Shown piece by piece: positions 1 to 6,951 of a stretch of 22,097 nt of DNA. The position numbers and the translations under genes are program-made. The notes under the pieces were generated by a model. The model saw nothing but the letters and a program-made list of their open reading frames with translations. It was not told where the DNA came from and ran no database searches. Where the stretch lies: contig QNBL01000007.1 in assembly GCA_003641695.1 (NCBI GenBank), forward strand, positions 1 to 22,097, written 5' to 3'. The DNA is from Spirochaetota bacterium. GTDB taxonomy: Bacteria > Spirochaetota > Spirochaetia > B11-G9. Each line of letters opens with the position of its first letter. Within the stretch, counting starts at the first letter, position 1.

Positions 1-49
1 CCTTTTCGTTTACATCGACTACTCTGCCGTTTGCAAATTCCAATCTCAT
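1..49 (-). CDS. 5' end of an unidentified gene
   Basis: The first 16 codons of a minus-strand gene are visible, reading MRLEFANGRVVDVNEK before the window ends. The ATG occupies 47-49 and is preceded by a near-perfect ribosome binding site (AGGAGGAAGT, reading minus at 60-51), which makes the start convincing. It lies 67 bases downstream of the znuA stop on the same strand, so it could be the next gene of that unit or have its own promoter. The short peptide is not enough to name a family. Confidence 0.6.
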   Translation of the reverse strand, partial: MRLEFANGRVVDVNEK

Positions 50-116
50 AACTTCCTCCTGATAAGACAAAGTGTACTCCAAAAAGAACAAGGTTTCCAG
101 TGAAAAAAATCAGTGT

Positions 117-989
117 TTACTTCAATGAGCTTTTCAAAGTCTCAGCAATCGCTTTTAGATTGTCAAGATAATCCTCCGCCAGCGGATCAATAGGAATTAC
201 TGCTGTTCCTGCGGCCTCTGCAATGATCTCTACACTGTGCTGCTGAAATTCAGGCTGGACAAAAATCACTTTAACCCCTTCCTTTTTCACCTCTGCCACC
301 AGTTTGTTGAGTGATTTGGGGCCGGGAGCCTTTCCCCCTGTTTCTATTGCCTTTTGCTTTAAACCGTACCTGCGGGCAAAATAACCAAACGAGGGATGGT
401 AAACAAAAAGAGTTGTCCCGTTTAAAGGAGCAAGGGATTCTTGAAGATACTTATCAGCCTCGTCCAGATCATTAATAAAGGTGCTGTAGTTTTGCTCAAA
501 GCGTTCTTTCCACTCCGGAAACAACTTAACAAGGGTTTTCAGCATGGTAGCCGCCTGAGTTTTCACTAATGGAGGAGACATCCAGATATGGGGGTCCTTC
601 ACTGTTTCATCTCTGCTGGGGGCCCCTTCCATATCCATCCTTGTTATGCCCGTTGAAGTATCAATTATCGGGATGTCTTTGAGGGTGGATTTAATTTTTG
701 GAACAAAAGATCTTTCAAAAGGAACCCCAATGGTAAAAAAAACTCTGGCTTTGGTTAATGCCCGTATCTGATCAGGGGTTGGTTCATAGGTTGCGGGACT
801 CTCGCCTGGAAGAACCATGACAAGAACCTTAATAGTATCCCCGGCAATCCGTTCTAAAAAGTATTTTTGCGGAAGGATGCTCACTGCTGCGACGGGCTTG
901 CTTTCCGGGGAAGATTCACTTTTACCGCCGGAGAACAGAAGTTCCGGAACGATAAGCATCAGAAAAATAAATAAGGCAGATTTTTTCAC
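117..989 (-). CDS. znuA: ZnuA-like metal ABC transporter substrate-binding protein
   Basis: Periplasmic or membrane-attached metal-binding protein that delivers Zn2+ or Mn2+ to the ZnuB/ZnuC importer. The 290-residue product has a hydrophobic leader (residues 1-20, followed by GGKSES; no lipobox Cys) and the cluster A-I fold pattern. Expected ligands seen are His134 (DPHIWMSP), His198 (VYHPSFGYF) and Asp268 (PIDPL). The first ligand, normally His in a PHTYE-type motif, is Ala66 here (SPATYEPTP). The His-rich loop of classical ZnuA is absent. The GTG start at 987-989 is preferred because AGGAG lies six bases upstream; a TTG at 1002-1004 would add five residues but lies upstream of that site. 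It is the last gene of znuCBA, 19 bases after znuB. Metal specificity (Zn or Mn) cannot be told from sequence. Confidence 0.88.
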   Translation of the reverse strand: MKKSALFIFLMLIVPELLFSGGKSESSPESKPVAAVSILPQKYFLERIAGDTIKVLVMVLPGESPATYEPTPDQIRALTKARVFFTIGVPFERSFVPKIKSTLKDIPIIDTSTGITRMDMEGAPSRDETVKDPHIWMSPPLVKTQAATMLKTLVKLFPEWKERFEQNYSTFINDLDEADKYLQESLAPLNGTTLFVYHPSFGYFARRYGLKQKAIETGGKAPGPKSLNKLVAEVKKEGVKVIFVQPEFQQHSVEIIAEAAGTAVIPIDPLAEDYLDNLKAIAETLKSSLK

Positions 990-1008
990 GATATACTCCT
1001 GCAAATAA

Positions 1009-1833
1009 TTAGTGTTTAAAGAGTTTTGCTGCTAAAATTGCAGCCAGATAGGTTACTCCGGCAATAACAATGATAACAGAACCGCTGGGTAGATCTGTGA
1101 GATAACTGACTACCAATCCCGACATGGTAAAGACTGCTGTAATGATTACTGCGAGAACCATAATGACCCATATCTTTTTGGAAAGAAGCCCTGCTATCGC
1201 AGCGGGAATGGTGAGAAGCGCAATAACCATAACAATACCGATTATTGTCGTCATCAGCACTACAGTTATTGCAGTCATTATCAGCAGCATCATATTGAAA
1301 AGGTTTGTATTGATCCCCCGTATTCTTGCAAATTCCTCATCGAAGGCAATGGTTTGATAGGGTGCATAAAACAAGAGCCCCAGGATGAGTATTATTGCAT
1401 CAAGGACTGCAATCAGAACGAGATCCCCTCTGGAGATGATTAGTATATTCCCGAAAAGATAACTCATGGGATCAACGTATCCCGGTGTCTTAGCAATAAA
1501 CAGGAGTCCAACGGACATACCAATTGCCCAGATAGCACCGATTATGGTATCTTCCCTCTCCTTTGTTTTAATACTTACAATCCCGATAATCACAGCAGCC
1601 AGTATCCCTGCTGCTAAAGCCCCGAATAAGGGATTCAGATTCGGCAGGTTGTAGCGGCTTCTTAAAAACAGACTTACCCCGATTCCGGCCAAAACTGAGT
1701 GGGCAATGGCACCTGTCAGGTAACTAATTCTCCGGATAACAATCCATGTACCAATAACACCGAAGGATATACTGGCAAGTAATCCTGCAATAAAAGCATA
1801 TTTTATAAAGGGAAGAGAAAAAAAATCTATCAT
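1009..1833 (-). CDS. znuB: ZnuB-like metal ABC transporter permease
   Basis: Inner-membrane permease of the ABC-3 family (zinc/manganese/iron chelate type), 274 residues, the usual family length. It is almost wholly hydrophobic, with about eight membrane segments. Near the N-terminus (residues 20-50) it shows the family pattern of a Gly-rich segment followed by IVIRR and GAIAHSVLAGIG. The ATG has AAGGAG five bases upstream and overlaps the znuC stop by four bases (ATGA), so translation is probably coupled. The next gene, znuA, starts 19 bases later. Partner subunits on both sides make the assignment firm; the metal remains open. Confidence 0.9.
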   Translation of the reverse strand: MIDFFSLPFIKYAFIAGLLASISFGVIGTWIVIRRISYLTGAIAHSVLAGIGVSLFLRSRYNLPNLNPLFGALAAGILAAVIIGIVSIKTKEREDTIIGAIWAIGMSVGLLFIAKTPGYVDPMSYLFGNILIISRGDLVLIAVLDAIILILGLLFYAPYQTIAFDEEFARIRGINTNLFNMMLLIMTAITVVLMTTIIGIVMVIALLTIPAAIAGLLSKKIWVIMVLAVIITAVFTMSGLVVSYLTDLPSGSVIIVIAGVTYLAAILAAKLFKH

Positions 1834-2561
1834 GAAGGCTCCTTAATATCATGTCTGACCATCTTCATATTCTCTTTGTACAGATTATCCAGATGTTCTT
1901 TTGTCAGATCCGATGCAGGATGGATGTTTACTTCCCTGTTTACACAGATGATTTTACTCACAAGGTTTGAGACAAATCCGAGATCATGGGTAATGAGTAT
2001 AATTGTCATTGTATGCGAGAGTTGGGCGAGAAGGGTTGAAATCTTTTTCTCAATTGCCGCATCAACGCTTGCAGTAGGTTCGTCCATCAGCAGGACCTTC
2101 GGTTTGGAGGTGAGTGCCCGTGCAATGAGGACTCTCTGCCTCTGTCCTCCGGACAGATCGGAAAAAGAGTTGTTTCTGACAGAAGACAGGCCAACTTCTT
2201 CGATGGTTTTGTCGACTGTTCTACGTTCTTCCTTTGTATAGAAAAACTTGTTTTTTTTCATTATACCCATAAGAACGACTTCCTGGACTGAAACGGGAAA
2301 ATTGGGATCAAAAAGGGAGTATTGGGGCACATATCCTATCCTGTGTCTCATCTTTACAGGATTCTCGCCATAGACTGCTACTGTTCCTTCCTCTGGGACA
2401 AGCAGCCCGAGCATAAGTTTTGCCAGAGTTGTTTTCCCCCCTCCGTTAGGTCCGATTATTGATACAAAGTCCCCCTCATGTATTGCAAAGGATGCTTTTT
2501 CCAGTACCTTGGTTCTGGTATATCCGAAACTTACATCGGCGAATCTAATTGTTTCTTCCAT
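1830..2561 (-). CDS. znuC: ZnuC-like metal ABC transporter ATPase
   Basis: ATP-binding subunit of the metal importer, 243 residues. Visible motifs: Walker A GPNGGGKT at 37-44, Q-loop Gln80, signature LSGGQ at 136-140, Walker B VLLMDE at 156-161 and the switch His192 (ITHD). It is the first gene of the unit and overlaps znuB by four bases. No Shine-Dalgarno sequence is visible before the ATG (the seven preceding bases read AATAATC). Instead a candidate -10 box ends eight bases before the start, so the transcript may be leaderless. A 13-base palindrome covers that promoter and could bind a Fur-family (Zur/MntR-like) repressor; no regulator gene lies in the window. Confidence 0.9.
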   Translation of the reverse strand: MEETIRFADVSFGYTRTKVLEKASFAIHEGDFVSIIGPNGGGKTTLAKLMLGLLVPEEGTVAVYGENPVKMRHRIGYVPQYSLFDPNFPVSVQEVVLMGIMKKNKFFYTKEERRTVDKTIEEVGLSSVRNNSFSDLSGGQRQRVLIARALTSKPKVLLMDEPTASVDAAIEKKISTLLAQLSHTMTIILITHDLGFVSNLVSKIICVNREVNIHPASDLTKEHLDNLYKENMKMVRHDIKEPS

Positions 2562-2597
2562 GATTATTAAAGTAATACTTTGTATAATAGATGTAAA
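2562..2597 (-). promoter_or_regulatory. Candidate znuCBA promoter with palindromic operator
   Basis: Reading the minus strand, TTTACA (2597-2592, 5/6 to the -35 consensus), a 17-base spacer and TACTTT (2574-2569, weak -10) precede the znuC ATG by seven bases. The palindrome AAAGTAATACTTT (2569-2581, arms AAAGT/ACTTT) covers the -10 and part of the spacer. Its position suits a metal-responsive repressor, but no consensus for this organism is known to me, so the operator role is inferred. Confidence 0.4.
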
Positions 2598-2630
2598 GAA
2601 TGTATACTATGAGTAATGATAAAAAGGAGA
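2580..2630 (+). promoter_or_regulatory. Candidate promoter and ribosome binding site of the small gene at 2638
   Basis: TTGTAT (2580-2585), a 17-base spacer and TATACT (2603-2608, 5/6 to consensus) give a start of transcription near 2615. AAGGAGA (2624-2630) lies seven bases before the ATG. The -35 region overlaps the divergent znuC promoter and its palindrome, so the two units could share regulation. Confidence 0.45.
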
Positions 2631-2637
2631 TCTATTC

Positions 2638-2823
2638 ATGAGCGATCTGGAGAGAATAGGAGATGGACTGGTACGGATAGGCGCAATGACCGAGGCACAG
2701 CGGGAAGAGGTTCTCAATATACAGGATGCGGGAGATGACAGACTATTCGGTGAGATAGCTGTGGACCTCGGTTATATAAATGATCAGGCCATAATGGACT
2801 ATCTTGATTCAAAAAAATTTTAA
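2638..2823 (+). CDS. Standalone MshEN/GspE N-terminal-like small protein (61 aa)
   Basis: A 61-residue acidic protein with two consecutive copies of the motif seen at the N-terminus of type II secretion/type IV pilus ATPases (T2SSE_N, MshEN). Copy 1 is residues 6-29 (RIGDGLVRIG...AMTEAQ...Q29), exactly 24 residues as in MshEN; copy 2 begins at about residue 35 or 36 (LFGEIAVDLGYI). MshEN domains of some ATPases bind cyclic di-GMP. Copy 1 keeps the Arg and the Gly positions; copy 2 has Leu-Phe where Arg-Leu is expected, or an Arg35 displaced by one residue. No ATPase domain follows: the stop is four bases from the convergent gene. Strong ribosome binding site AAGGAGA. Role unknown; a stand-alone ligand-binding or adaptor domain is the likeliest reading. 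Confidence 0.75.
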   Translation: MSDLERIGDGLVRIGAMTEAQREEVLNIQDAGDDRLFGEIAVDLGYINDQAIMDYLDSKKF

Positions 2824-2827
2824 CCCT

Positions 2828-3886
2828 TCAATAACGTATCAGTGCCGAGAAACCTGCTGCTCCCTGGGAGAAGGAGGGCTGAAAAAAGAGTTCTGCTTTG
2901 TTGTATCCCCTTATATGACTATCGCTCTTCATGTTTCTGGTGAAATAAATCCCGGCTCCTTTTCCGGCAAGTGAAAAAGCCATAACAACGGATGATTTTA
3001 ACCTATCCGATAGTTCAGAATTAAAGGACTCCACAATAATCATGTTCAGGAATATACCAAGAAGACCGCCTCCGGCACCGCTTACTGTAATAAGACCGGT
3101 TCGCTGAAGAGACCAGTCCAGATTTTCCCAAAGGAAATACATTCCGACTGCAGCGGCATCGGGGATCAGCGCAGCCATAAGGTTGTTTAGGTCATCGTTT
3201 TTTGACTCAATAACAAGCCCCATGGTTGTCCATGTGTAGTACTGGGCCCAGGCATATGCGTTTGCAACGCTAAAGGCTCTTCCGCCGGAAGGATGTGAAT
3301 CGATAATGGAAAAATAGGTAAAAGCTCTGGACCCCAATGCCGTCAGTGCCATTCCTCCCATGTTTATCTTTTCTGCGGTATCATCATTGGCTATTTGACC
3401 GGAAAAAACGTTGTAGAACAGCTGGAAATTTGTCAGAGATGCAGCTTCGATAAATTCAATCCAGATGTCGTGGCCCAGGGTTAGATCCTTTTCTTTTGAC
3501 AAAAGCCATGCAGTGTAGAAACCGCTTCCGACACCCAGGATCCCGGTACTTCCCAGTAGTATCCCGTTTTCTGTATCCAGAATTATGGGGATGGTGGTTA
3601 ATGCGAATGTTGTTGTGAGCATAGTGCCGAGATAAAACGGGATGATTCCCGAATGATCCACCTCGTTTTTCATTTCCCTGATCTTCTCCAGAGCTTTCGC
3701 CGCTGCTTCGGTATCAGGATAGTTTTCCGAGATGTTTTGAAAAATCTCTTTTGCAGCTTCTTTATTTCCATCAAGAAGCAACTCAAGTCCTTTGGAATAG
3801 ATTTCCCATGGGGTCTCATCCTGTGCAAATAATAAGGTTTGTGAACAGATAATCAGGAAGAGTATAACTACAGTCAATTTTTTCAT
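2828..3886 (-). CDS. Exported protein: one TPR-like hairpin plus several hydrophobic segments, family not recognised
   Basis: A 352-residue protein of unknown function. Residues 1-21 form a signal peptide (positive start, hydrophobic core, ...LLFAQ). Residues 26-72 are an amphipathic helical pair resembling a TPR or YfiO-type repeat. The rest alternates hydrophobic stretches (about 80-102, 108-129, 175-195, 210-227, 235-253, 263-285, 297-316) with short polar links. These could be membrane helices, or hydrophobic strands and helices of an outer-membrane protein; the C-terminus (ALIRY) ends in an aromatic residue. AAGGAGG lies seven bases before the ATG. It follows the HPr-like gene by 16 bases, so the two are probably co-transcribed. 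Confidence 0.75.
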   Translation of the reverse strand: MKKLTVVILFLIICSQTLLFAQDETPWEIYSKGLELLLDGNKEAAKEIFQNISENYPDTEAAAKALEKIREMKNEVDHSGIIPFYLGTMLTTTFALTTIPIILDTENGILLGSTGILGVGSGFYTAWLLSKEKDLTLGHDIWIEFIEAASLTNFQLFYNVFSGQIANDDTAEKINMGGMALTALGSRAFTYFSIIDSHPSGGRAFSVANAYAWAQYYTWTTMGLVIESKNDDLNNLMAALIPDAAAVGMYFLWENLDWSLQRTGLITVSGAGGGLLGIFLNMIIVESFNSELSDRLKSSVVMAFSLAGKGAGIYFTRNMKSDSHIRGYNKAELFFQPSFSQGAAGFSALIRY

Positions 3887-3902
3887 AAGACTGCCTCCTT
3901 AT

Positions 3903-5435
3903 TTATCTTCTTAAATAAGGGAGTTCCTGGGGGAGAATTATATTATTCCCGTATTTGTCTTCACCGTATCCGTTGTCAGCCAGGATTTTCAAATCCTCCA
4001 GTACCCTTTTGTCTCCTCTAAATGTCACCTTTATGTCGCTATGAATATCAATCTTCCCTGAAGCCAGGAAGATGGCAAGGAGTCTTTTGAAAAATTCTTT
4101 AGGGGTTTCCCCCTCTTCCGGAGTGACCCCTTCCAGAGAAAGATTGTTTTCGTACAGAATAATCTTTTTACTACCCATAAGATCCAGCATCACAAGCTGA
4201 ATTTTCTTGGGCCATTCTTCCAAATTGCTCTTGTTCAGTTCGTCAAGCGGTGCAAGAGGCTTTGAAAGTTTGTTTATGTACTTTCTTTTTTCTGAATTTA
4301 TCTTTTCATTTACCCTGAAAAGCTCCAGAGGGCTGGAGGCATCATACGCTTCATCTCCCAGAAGCATTGTAACATCACTTCCGTAATGAAGAACAATCTT
4401 GGAGATTAATGTGGAAGGTCTTACGTGAAACCCTCTATATTCAGGTATTGGCAATGCAATCTCTGCAATCTTTGCATACTTTTTAATTATCTCTTTGCAC
4501 AGGGTTTTGGCTGCTGTAAAGTACTGGTTAATGTAATACATGTCAAAGCCAATAATCATCTCCATGTTTAGTTCCTTGTTTACAGGGAGACGGGCCTTTT
4601 TAAGGAATCTATGACCCGCATTCAGGATATGCCGCTCATAGTAATGTGAAAGCTCAGTTGCTGAACAGAGAAGATGGTATATTATGCTTATATGCTCTCT
4701 CAAAACAAGAAGATCCTTATCCTCTTTTTCAAGATCAGTCTTGGAAAGATAGGTATCATATGTTGATTGAAGGTTATGAAACCTGGCCTTTAAAAAACGG
4801 AGTTTTTCTTCATTAATATGATCGGGGATGCAGTCCTTGATGTTTCGATCCTTGATGCAGTGCAGTGTCTCAATGATGTGAACCTCGGGACTCAGGTTTA
4901 AAAAAGAAGTTGCCAGATAGATCGCCTTGTTGTGGAGGTTTTCTCCCCGGTGGGATTTCCTGGTTGTTTTCAATTTTCCCATGATAAATTCTTCTTTGAA
5001 CATACCGTAATCAAGATCAGTGATCACAATATCTATTGAATGCTTTTTTCCCAGATGCAGGATCTCTTTGGAAATTTTCACTAATATGGCAAAAAAAATA
5101 TCGAGATTCCTGTCAATTGCCTTTGTAAACTCGGATTCTTCTCGAAGGAGTTTGTAGTTGGGTTCGATATTTTCCAGAAAAAGCAGATCCAGGCAGGCCG
5201 AGGAAAATATCTTTTCTGCTGCAATAACTTCCCTGAAAGGAAGCCATGAGAAATTGTGTATAGCCCCGTGTCTGTCCAGGGTTTCTTCCATCCACTCGGA
5301 TTCCAGGTGGAGACGCCCCAGAAACTTCCTGTTCAGAACTTGTTCTTTTGATTCAACGTTTATTGCATATCTGCACAGAGAGAAGAGTTTGTCTCCATTA
5401 GCCGACAACATCTCCCTAAGGCTCTCTTCAATCAT
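3903..5435 (-). CDS. Large cytoplasmic protein with an interrupted HPr-like phosphocarrier domain
   Basis: A 510-residue soluble protein. Residues 1-325 are helical and unrecognised. Residues 326-376 resemble the first two-thirds of HPr: a strand, then RGFHVRPS with His337 and Arg339 in the active-site positions, a helix, and YDASSPLEL with Ser368. The distance His337-Ser368 (31 residues) equals His15-Ser46 of HPr. Residues 466-492 (DIKVTFRG...ADNGYGE) resemble the last strand and helix of HPr. Between them lies an insert of about 90 residues (377-465). HPr carries phosphate from Enzyme I to sugar permeases or, as Crh-like forms, regulates catabolism; whether this protein is phosphorylated is unknown. 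No Shine-Dalgarno site is visible; a promoter-like pair ends six bases before the ATG. It heads a two-gene unit. Confidence 0.75.
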   Translation of the reverse strand: MIEESLREMLSANGDKLFSLCRYAINVESKEQVLNRKFLGRLHLESEWMEETLDRHGAIHNFSWLPFREVIAAEKIFSSACLDLLFLENIEPNYKLLREESEFTKAIDRNLDIFFAILVKISKEILHLGKKHSIDIVITDLDYGMFKEEFIMGKLKTTRKSHRGENLHNKAIYLATSFLNLSPEVHIIETLHCIKDRNIKDCIPDHINEEKLRFLKARFHNLQSTYDTYLSKTDLEKEDKDLLVLREHISIIYHLLCSATELSHYYERHILNAGHRFLKKARLPVNKELNMEMIIGFDMYYINQYFTAAKTLCKEIIKKYAKIAEIALPIPEYRGFHVRPSTLISKIVLHYGSDVTMLLGDEAYDASSPLELFRVNEKINSEKRKYINKLSKPLAPLDELNKSNLEEWPKKIQLVMLDLMGSKKIILYENNLSLEGVTPEEGETPKEFFKRLLAIFLASGKIDIHSDIKVTFRGDKRVLEDLKILADNGYGEDKYGNNIILPQELPYLRR

Positions 5436-5470
5436 ATGTACAATCTAATCTTTTAATGGGAGTTATGCAA
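5436..5470 (-). promoter_or_regulatory. Candidate leaderless promoter of the HPr-like gene
   Basis: On the minus strand TTGCAT (5470-5465), a 17-base spacer and TAGATT (5447-5442) end six bases before the ATG at 5435. Transcription would begin at or next to the start codon. The boxes are only moderate matches to consensus. The remainder of this gap (5471-5569) is AT-rich with nothing else that I can identify. Confidence 0.35.
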
Positions 5471-5569
5471 GGAAGTGAGAGGTAAAAAGTATAATGTGAA
5501 AAAATCATATTAATTCGATAATAATGGCAAAATGGGGTATGATTATGGTTAGAAGTTACAGGGGAAATC

Positions 5570-6480
5570 ATGATAATAAAAATAACTCTATATAGGGGGA
5601 AAAACCAAAATCTCATTTTTATAGTCTGGTTTTACTACTCTTCATTCTTACCGGTGCACCCCGGCGATTGTCCGAAGTCTTAAATTTGAAACAAGCCGGC
5701 TTTCTACGGTATTTGCCGCAATGCAGAGATATTATGTTCATAATCCGGTAGGAACGGTAAAAATAACAAATACCGAAACCTTTTCTCTGTACGATGTGGA
5801 TGTGTCGTTCTTTCAGAAAGGGTACATGGATAATCCGACAAAGTCTGACCGTATAGCGGAACTAAATCCCGGAGAAACGGTAGAAGTCCCTGTCTATGCC
5901 TCCTTCCCTATTCGATGCAGCCCAGGAAAATCCCTTGATTGTAGATTCCATAAGTATTCCAAGCGATATCCTTGTACGTTTAACGGTGATAAAGGGATGT
6001 CGTTAAGTATTGACGGGACTCTCTGGGTACCGGTAGAGATTACACTGATAGGTACTGATACTTTTTTAAATGCATGGCGGACAGGTATTGATGAGTTCTC
6101 TGTATTGGCTCAGAATCCTGAAAAAAGAAACTTTATAAGAACAAGAGATGCTCAGAAAGTTTTCAGCCCCGCAGGACTTAAAGAAACTGATCCCGGGCTT
6201 CAATAAGGAAGCAAATCGGAAAATATGGACAAGCTGATTGGCAGCGTCATTGATGCCTATGCATCTGCAGCGGAGAAAAGCGGGATTACAACAAACTCGG
6301 TATAACTGCCGCACAGTTTGGGAGAATTACGACAGAGTAGATCTTTACTACAGCAGGATTGAGCAGCTGGCACCGGATCTTTTAACAAAGTTCGCGTATC
6401 TCAATACCGGAGAAGATGGGAGCAGGGGTGCCTACGCCGGAGCATTCGGGAATATTCTTTTTGTAGAGGAATTGGAATGA
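5570..6480 (+). pseudogene. Decayed gene for an exported transglutaminase/TPR-type protein
   Basis: Coding-like peptide jumps between frames. An ATG at 5570 (AGGGGA six bases before) opens a leader that shifts frame into LVLLLFILTGAP near 5626, then again into a stretch open from 5625. That stretch includes YYVHNPVGTVKITNT, YMDNPT and LNPGETVEVP and continues to DGTLWVPVEITL near 6013-6050, ending in GLQ and TAA at 6204. The same frame then continues (GSKSENMDKLIGSVI...) to about 6284, shifts to YNKLGITAAQFG (6287-6322), then to NYDRVDLYYSRIEQLAPD and ends at 6480. The end looks like a TPR. From memory of spirochaete homologues, the core with the GDCDDL and PGHIF motifs should lie between VPVYASF and DGTLW; it is missing, implying a large deletion. 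Longest uninterrupted piece: 5721-6206. Confidence 0.7.
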
Positions 6481-6668
6481 AGAAAAAGTAACTCTGGTAG
6501 CGGTTTTTATTCTTTCGGTTTTTATCATACTTGTTTTAACATCTTGTCCTGAACCCAAAAGGATTTTTTAAGGTGGGAGATTCATTTCTTGAAGCAAAAT
6601 TCCCTTTGTCCACATTTAAAAAATACATTTCAAGTGAGTCATCATATAATGTAGAAATAAGATCATAG
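6477..6668 (+). pseudogene. Remnant of a lipoprotein gene
   Basis: The ATG at 6477 overlaps the stop of the preceding remnant (ATGA), as in a coupled gene pair, but its frame ends after MKKK at TAA 6489. Reading one frame over from 6488 gives a typical lipoprotein leader (VTLVAVFILSVFIILVLTSC) that stops at 6569-6571. A further shift in a run of T gives KVGDSFLEAKFPLSTFKKYI and stops at TAG 6666. The same frame stays open afterwards to 6752, so the original gene may have reached there. Two frameshifts, both at homopolymers, plus an internal stop indicate decay, although sequencing error in the homopolymers cannot be excluded. Original function unknown. Confidence 0.6.
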
Positions 6669-6775
6669 AGAGGAGGAACATGGGGTAAATCCTACGATAA
6701 GGTCCAAAAAAACTTATTTCATTTTTTTAGATTAATTAGGAAAATATTTTAATATTGACCTATTATATTCGATCA

Positions 6776-6852
6776 TTTGCAGTTATACCTTCTATCACTA
6801 TAGCTCCGTTGTCAACTTCGTTGACAATCTCTGTAAAGCAAGTTTGCAGTTA
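6776..6852. repeat. Hairpin flanked by a 10-base direct repeat in the gene-less stretch before 6952
   Basis: TTTGCAGTTA occurs at 6776-6785 and 6843-6852. Between them TTGTCAACTTCGTTGACAA (6809-6827) is a perfect inverted repeat with eight-base arms and a TTC loop. No T-run follows, so it is a poor terminator. The remaining stretch 6669-6951 holds the tail of the decayed lipoprotein frame and a promoter (6891-6919); I see no gene in it. Confidence 0.5.
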
Positions 6853-6890
6853 AAACGAAAGCCATCACCAAAAATCGAAGCGAAAAGTAT

Positions 6891-6919
6891 TTGACCTTTA
6901 TCATTTTCAGGGATATCCT
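6891..6919 (+). promoter_or_regulatory. Candidate promoter of the CsgG-like/TPR gene
   Basis: TTGACC (6891-6896, 5/6), a 17-base spacer and TATCCT (6914-6919, 4/6) lie 32 bases before the ATG at 6952. The leader would contain AGAGG as a weak ribosome binding site ten bases before the ATG. Confidence 0.45.
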
Positions 6920-6951
6920 GTTATAAATTATTCCACAGAGGCTTGCTGAAT

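Noticed and set aside
5428..5616. A 62-codon minus-strand frame upstream of the HPr-like gene.
   Set aside because: No ribosome binding site, poor protein character, and it overlaps the promoter and the start of the plus-strand pseudogene.
6770..6860. Possible integron attC site around the hairpin and GTTAAAAC.
   Set aside because: The outer ends are direct rather than inverted repeats, no RYYYAAC/GTTRRRY pair fits, and no integrase or cassette series is present.
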